Shown here: positions 42,568 to 46,433 of the stretch, piece by piece | Numbering within the stretch: position 1 is the first letter of the stretch | How the letters are laid out: every line of letters starts with the position of its first letter | Source of the DNA: Candidatus Acidulidesulfobacter diazotrophicus | GTDB taxonomy: Bacteria > SZUA-79 > Acidulodesulfobacterales > Acidulodesulfobacteraceae | Length of the DNA: 46,433 nucleotides | Assembly (NCBI GenBank): GCA_004195025.1 | Contig: SGBB01000018.1 | Span: forward strand, 1 to 46,433 | Direction of reading: 5' to 3' | The notes under the pieces: generated by a model | Database searches by the model: none | What the model was told of the DNA's origin: nothing | The model's input: only the letters and a program-made list of their open reading frames with translations | Position numbers and translations under genes: made by a program

Positions 42568-43854
42568 ATGACAAATCTTTGCAAGGTAAACGCAAAGGGG
42601 AGTATTGCATTAATTTTTTTAAATATCTTTTTATTTGTATTATTTGCATTTATTGTATTTCCTAACTCAGCCAATGCAAGCGGTACTATAACAGGAATCA
42701 CTCCTTCAAATACACCTGCAGAATCTGGAGCTTCCGGAGCTGACTTAAACAATGGACTAAGCGCAGGAACGTTGCCGTCAAACAATAATCAGAATAGCCC
42801 TGGTATTTTCAAATCGCAAAATTATGGCGTTAACGGCAGTATTGGTGCAGATAGTCCATTCAGATGGTGGGGCGTTAATTTAGATTTATCTCCTTTTGTA
42901 AGCCAGAACTATTCCAATCCTATAAGCCAGATTGACAATATCTCTGATACTATAACGGGAATTAACGGTCAATCAGTAGTAATTCCTTATAATTATAGTT
43001 TAAATAATTCAAATTTTAATGGTAATGGACTTGCATTAAGATATCATTCGTTTAATCATATTATTTCGGTAGGCGATTTTTTGCCACCGCCAATTTCCTG
43101 GATTTTATTTTTTATTCCAAGCATTAAAGACAAATATTATTATTCAAGCGCAAATTTTAATTTAAGCTATGTAAATAGTTCAAATCTTACTATGAATACA
43201 ACAGATGCGACTATAACGGGTAAAATGCAGGAAGTATTTTTAAGATATTACTGGAATCCAATCGGCGTTGATTATCCTATCAGTATTGATAATAATAAAA
43301 TAACTATAGTTCCTTACGCTGATTTAGGACTTGGAGGTTTTGCGGATTTCTTCTATGCACATAATTTTACTTCAAACAATCCGAACGATCTTTTATATGT
43401 CGCCTTAACTAATTCTCAGGCAGCTAATAATAAATATGCTCAGGGTCTTTATGGATTAGGATTAAGATACGGCGCAGGGGTTCAGGTATTTGCAAAACAT
43501 ATTGTCGGTCAAGTTTCTTTTCATATATTGCCGTATAATTTTAAAAGAGGTTTTGCGGCACCGGGTTTTTTAGCGGTAAATCAAGGTGCTTCTTTGCCTT
43601 CTCCGAGTATGACGGAACATATTTTTGATATCGGCGTCCACTATAATTTTATTTCCAACTGGTATGTAGGTTTAAATTATGAAAACGATTCTTTTCATAT
43701 AGGTTCTATAGGTCAAACGCCCGTTGATTTATCTAATGTTAATATAACAAACGGCGGCAGCACTGCAAGTTCAACAGTATCTGCCGATAATTTTTATAAA
43801 GGCGGAACTATGACAAATAATTATTTATATTTAACCGTGGGATATAATTTTTAA
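42568..43854 (+). CDS. Predicted outer-membrane beta-barrel protein
   Basis: 428 residues. Signal peptide about 1-37 ending in NSANASG. The rest alternates polar and hydrophobic residues in antiparallel strands, with VEIFDIGVHYNFISNWYVGLNYE-like strands and a final YLYLTVGYNF ending in Phe, the signal for insertion by BamA. Long Asn/Ser-rich loops. The family is not recognised. AAGGAAA is a weak ribosome-binding site. Followed by a second outer-membrane gene. Confidence 0.7.
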   Translation: MTNLCKVNAKGSIALIFLNIFLFVLFAFIVFPNSANASGTITGITPSNTPAESGASGADLNNGLSAGTLPSNNNQNSPGIFKSQNYGVNGSIGADSPFRWWGVNLDLSPFVSQNYSNPISQIDNISDTITGINGQSVVIPYNYSLNNSNFNGNGLALRYHSFNHIISVGDFLPPPISWILFFIPSIKDKYYYSSANFNLSYVNSSNLTMNTTDATITGKMQEVFLRYYWNPIGVDYPISIDNNKITIVPYADLGLGGFADFFYAHNFTSNNPNDLLYVALTNSQAANNKYAQGLYGLGLRYGAGVQVFAKHIVGQVSFHILPYNFKRGFAAPGFLAVNQGASLPSPSMTEHIFDIGVHYNFISNWYVGLNYENDSFHIGSIGQTPVDLSNVNITNGGSTASSTVSADNFYKGGTMTNNYLYLTVGYNF

Positions 43855-44135
43855 TCGTCTATAAGTTCAATCAGTAGTAAAAGATAAAATAAGTCGGATG
43901 CTCTTTTTTTAATAATATGAAATTTTAGTCCGAACATTGGGGAGTAGTTCATTAATTGAATAATAATCTTCTTTTGTTATCACTTAGATACCCTCCGTTA
44001 AAATTGAATTAATTTTAGTTAAGATACCTAAGATTTTACTTTAAAAAAAAGTTAGTTTTAAATCGGCATTTTGTTTAGTTTTCGTTCGGTGTTTTATTCA
44101 TTATACATTAGATGAAGATAATAAAAGAATAAATT
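43855..44135. other. Spacer before the TonB-receptor-type gene
   Basis: 281 bp. Contains TTTAGTTTTCGTTCG at 44074-44088 (identical to 20660-20674 downstream of nifH) and a GGGGAGTAG at 43939-43947. No gene. Confidence 0.4.
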
Positions 44136-46106
44136 ATGAAAAAAACATTATTAGCTTTATTTATATCAAGCTTGTTCTTGTTCTTGTTCTTATTTTCATT
44201 TAATGCCGTTTATGTTTATGGAAAAACAAGTCTAAAAAAAATAAAATTTAAGGCTAAAATAAAAAAGGGCGTTAAAATTTCAGTTACGCCTAAGGATAAA
44301 TTTTATGCAGATATATTTGGAGGATACGGAGCTTTCGACGCAAAAAAATATGGATTAGATATAAACACCGGCAGGTTGCAGAACAACATTATGCTATATA
44401 TAAAAGCAATAGGAAATAATTCTAACGGATGGATTCAAAATACGGCTGAAAATAATCTAAACTATTATGCCGCCTTAATGAAATATTATAACGGCAATAA
44501 ATCCAACATTACTTTTATATACGGAAGAAACGATGGCACGGGTTATATGCCCCAAATATTTTCAAAATCTCTTGAAAATATATACGGATATCAATTTAAT
44601 TTTCCGATGGATACGGCTTATATTTATAATACCGAGCACAAATGGCATGTCGCCTTTAGATGGATAAACTATATAAATAAAAATATTACATTCGAAAACA
44701 AAGTATCATATAGTTACAGCAGGTATTATAGGGTCAGCTATGCTAATCCTGATTTTCAGTCGAATCCGCTTTCCTTGCTTAATGGAGGCTATTTGCCTAA
44801 TTCTCCTGTGAATTGGGCGGCACCCACCATGCAAAATTCATATAATCCTACGGCAGAGTTCGGCAGTTCATTATTAGGGACTGCCTACCATAATTTTATA
44901 AATAATGTCGATAAGATAGGTGATGCCCCGATGTTTATTCTGAAATTGCCTTTTAATAAACTTAAATTAGGCGGAGATTTTTTGTCATATTCAACAAGAT
45001 CAGCTGAGTTTTGGTACGGAAGTTATAATATGCCTGAAGGAGATAAGTATAATGATGTATGGGACGAATATGACACAATATCTAATTATTATGTATATGC
45101 TCAGGATAAAATTAAAATAATTCCTAAAAAATTGTTTATAGAGCCAGCTATGAAATATCAAACAATTAAAACAGTGGCAAACTATAATTCTGGTTATTAT
45201 AACGAAATAGGCGGGACCAGCTCTAAATTTTATAACTACTGGCAACCGTCAATTTTAGCTGTATACTCCCCTATTAAAAATATAGATATTTATGCGGTAT
45301 GGGGCAAAACAGTCGGGGTTCCCCAAATAGGTTCTAAGTACATTTTGATTAACTCCGAAACAGATGAAGTTGCGGAAGGCTATGACCCGTTAATGGACGA
45401 AAAACCGCAATATATGACAGACTATAAACTTGGTGTAAAATATTTGCATAAAGGTTTTTTGTTAAGCGCCGATATTTACAGGGAAGATTATATCAATAAA
45501 TCTAGTTCTGTTTACAACCCTATTGTAGGCGCTTCCGTGTATTTTAGTTCCGGAACTGCGAGGCAGGAAGGTTTTAAGCTATCGGCTAAATATAATTTTA
45601 ATAAGATTTGGGGCATATTTGCAAGATATTCGTATAAGAACGCCCAATTCACGTCAAATTTTTCTGGGACGTATGGAACGGTTTCCGCAGGACAGCATGT
45701 GCCTTATATTCCTAAAAATTTAGCCGGACTTGGAGGATTTGCCGAAATTTTTGGCACTTATCTTAAGGTATTTGGAGCATACACCGGAACGCAGTATGTT
45801 CCTGTAAGCGCTCTGAAGAACGGGGCATATGGGGTATATTACAATATAAATCAAAATTATGAAACTGGCGGCTATTTCATTTTAAACGGATATGTTGCTC
45901 GTAGTTTTAATTTAAGTAAAATATCATTATTTAATAAGATGAACCTAAAAATCGTTAAATTGTCGTTTTCGATAACTAATATTCTAAATAGGCAGTATAA
46001 TTCTTGGTCTGACTACATTTACGGTGTTTCAAGCACTAATCCCGTTCAAGAGGTTATGCCCGGTATGCCGAGATTTGTTTATGCTCAGGCATCTTTCGGA
46101 TTTTAA
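44136..46106 (+). CDS. TonB-dependent-receptor-type barrel without a plug domain
   Basis: 656 residues. Signal peptide about 1-30. The mature protein begins with FYADIFGGYGAFDAKKYGLDINTG and continues in long antiparallel strands (NLNYYAALMKYYNGNKSNITFIYG), with the C-terminal ILNRQYNSWSDYIYG, PRFVYAQASFGF typical of TonB receptors. The roughly 130-residue N-terminal plug and TonB box, expected before these strands, are absent, and only about 30 residues separate the signal peptide from the first strand. Plugless barrels would act as porins or siderophore/cofactor pores if functional (inference). Confidence 0.75.
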   Translation: MKKTLLALFISSLFLFLFLFSFNAVYVYGKTSLKKIKFKAKIKKGVKISVTPKDKFYADIFGGYGAFDAKKYGLDINTGRLQNNIMLYIKAIGNNSNGWIQNTAENNLNYYAALMKYYNGNKSNITFIYGRNDGTGYMPQIFSKSLENIYGYQFNFPMDTAYIYNTEHKWHVAFRWINYINKNITFENKVSYSYSRYYRVSYANPDFQSNPLSLLNGGYLPNSPVNWAAPTMQNSYNPTAEFGSSLLGTAYHNFINNVDKIGDAPMFILKLPFNKLKLGGDFLSYSTRSAEFWYGSYNMPEGDKYNDVWDEYDTISNYYVYAQDKIKIIPKKLFIEPAMKYQTIKTVANYNSGYYNEIGGTSSKFYNYWQPSILAVYSPIKNIDIYAVWGKTVGVPQIGSKYILINSETDEVAEGYDPLMDEKPQYMTDYKLGVKYLHKGFLLSADIYREDYINKSSSVYNPIVGASVYFSSGTARQEGFKLSAKYNFNKIWGIFARYSYKNAQFTSNFSGTYGTVSAGQHVPYIPKNLAGLGGFAEIFGTYLKVFGAYTGTQYVPVSALKNGAYGVYYNINQNYETGGYFILNGYVARSFNLSKISLFNKMNLKIVKLSFSITNILNRQYNSWSDYIYGVSSTNPVQEVMPGMPRFVYAQASFGF

Positions 46107-46433
46107 GCATGTCTAAACAAAATAACCAAATAACCTATAACCTATCAACAAAATTATTTCTATTTAACCTATCCGATTTATCATATTTAACCTATCCGAT
46201 TTATTTATTCCATTACTCCCTACTGCATTTGCCATAAAAAGAGGTCAGATTAATTTTCCGCCCAATCAGAGAAAAAAAATTCTACACAAGTTGTTTTCAA
46301 TGGTGTTAACCCAACTTCACCACTAAAACCCAAAAACCCTTGATATTCCTATATCTTATTTTTTCTATGGGGACTACACGATATTTTGCAATAAATATAT
46401 AAAATTAATTAGATTAAATATTTATATTTATAT
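46107..46433. other. 3' end of the window with a third MITE-like end
   Basis: 327 bp. Starts with tandem AACCTATCCGATTTAT-like units (46158-46204). From 46307 a TA followed by ACCCAACTTCACCA matches the MITE end, then diverges and shares only TATGGGGACTACA with the inner MITE sequence. The right end is outside the window. No gene. Confidence 0.7.
46307..46433. mobile_element. Third, diverged MITE or left end of a related element (truncated by window)
   Basis: Begins TTAACCCAACTTCACCA as in copies 1 and 2. The interior differs, apart from a shared CTATGGGGACTACA at 46366-46379. Could be a diverged MITE or the end of the full transposon that mobilises the family. Confidence 0.6.

Noticed and set aside
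43939-43947. GGGGAGTAG, as in the yybP-ykoY manganese riboswitch, before the TonB-receptor-type gene
   Set aside because: The other half of the motif (GAGACTTTTG-like core and paired stems) is not present in the next 150 bp.

Overview
The window is a strongly AT-rich chromosomal segment from a Gram-negative, probably anaerobic diazotroph. Lipid A genes (lpxK, an lpxL/htrB-type acyltransferase), outer-membrane barrels and a chemoreceptor show a Gram-negative envelope. A complete molybdenum nitrogenase cluster with nifI1/nifI2 points to an anaerobic lineage. My best guess is a deltaproteobacterium-like group, such as the AT-rich acidophilic Sva0485/Acidulodesulfobacterium type. That placement is inference only, because there is no rRNA in the window.

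Layout. 1-9 kb is accessory: a Cys-rich DUF5714 protein, two nucleotidyltransferase/HEPN pairs (the HEPN gene of the first is split by a 151-bp MITE), DUF167, a minus-strand cluster of frameshifted S24 repressor, PD-(D/E)XK-like protein and 49-aa membrane peptide, a beta-CASP metallohydrolase, a small lipoprotein and a VapBC pair. 9-17.7 kb holds a six-gene complex related to hydrogenase-4/formate hydrogenlyase and complex I. Its large subunit has lost all four NiFe cysteine ligands (Ehr-like), while the NuoB-type cluster and two antiporter-like subunits are kept. It sits behind a good sigma-70-type promoter and a fluoride (crcB-motif) riboswitch aptamer.

17.8-30.5 kb is the nif region: nifV is divergent from nifH-nifB-methyltransferase-ferredoxin-nifD-nifK-nifE-nifN-nifX-nifI1-nifI2. 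Near-identical sigma-54-type elements face nifH and nifV. The active-site residues of NifD are those of a Mo enzyme. NifI1/NifI2 would give post-translational control by nitrogen status. nifA, nifU/nifS and mod genes are not in the window.

30.5-46.4 kb is mostly housekeeping and envelope: FmdB-type zinc ribbon, chemoreceptor, MFS transporter, Crp/Fnr regulator, rsmD, coaD, aminotransferase, lpxK (one-base frameshift in an A10 run), lpxL-type acyltransferase, a thiamine-binding-type protein, an outer-membrane barrel and a TonB-receptor-type barrel without a plug. Intergenic regions carry short inverted-repeat elements with a TGGATTCC/GGAATGAC core and further copies of the MITE.

Two genome-scale habits stand out: Asn/Lys/Asp-rich low-complexity insertions inside conserved enzymes (HyfG-like, HyfI-like, NifN, LpxK, MFS, beta-CASP) and short AT-rich tandem repeats at gene ends. 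The observation I rate highest is the fluoride riboswitch in front of the cysteine-less hydrogenase-like complex.
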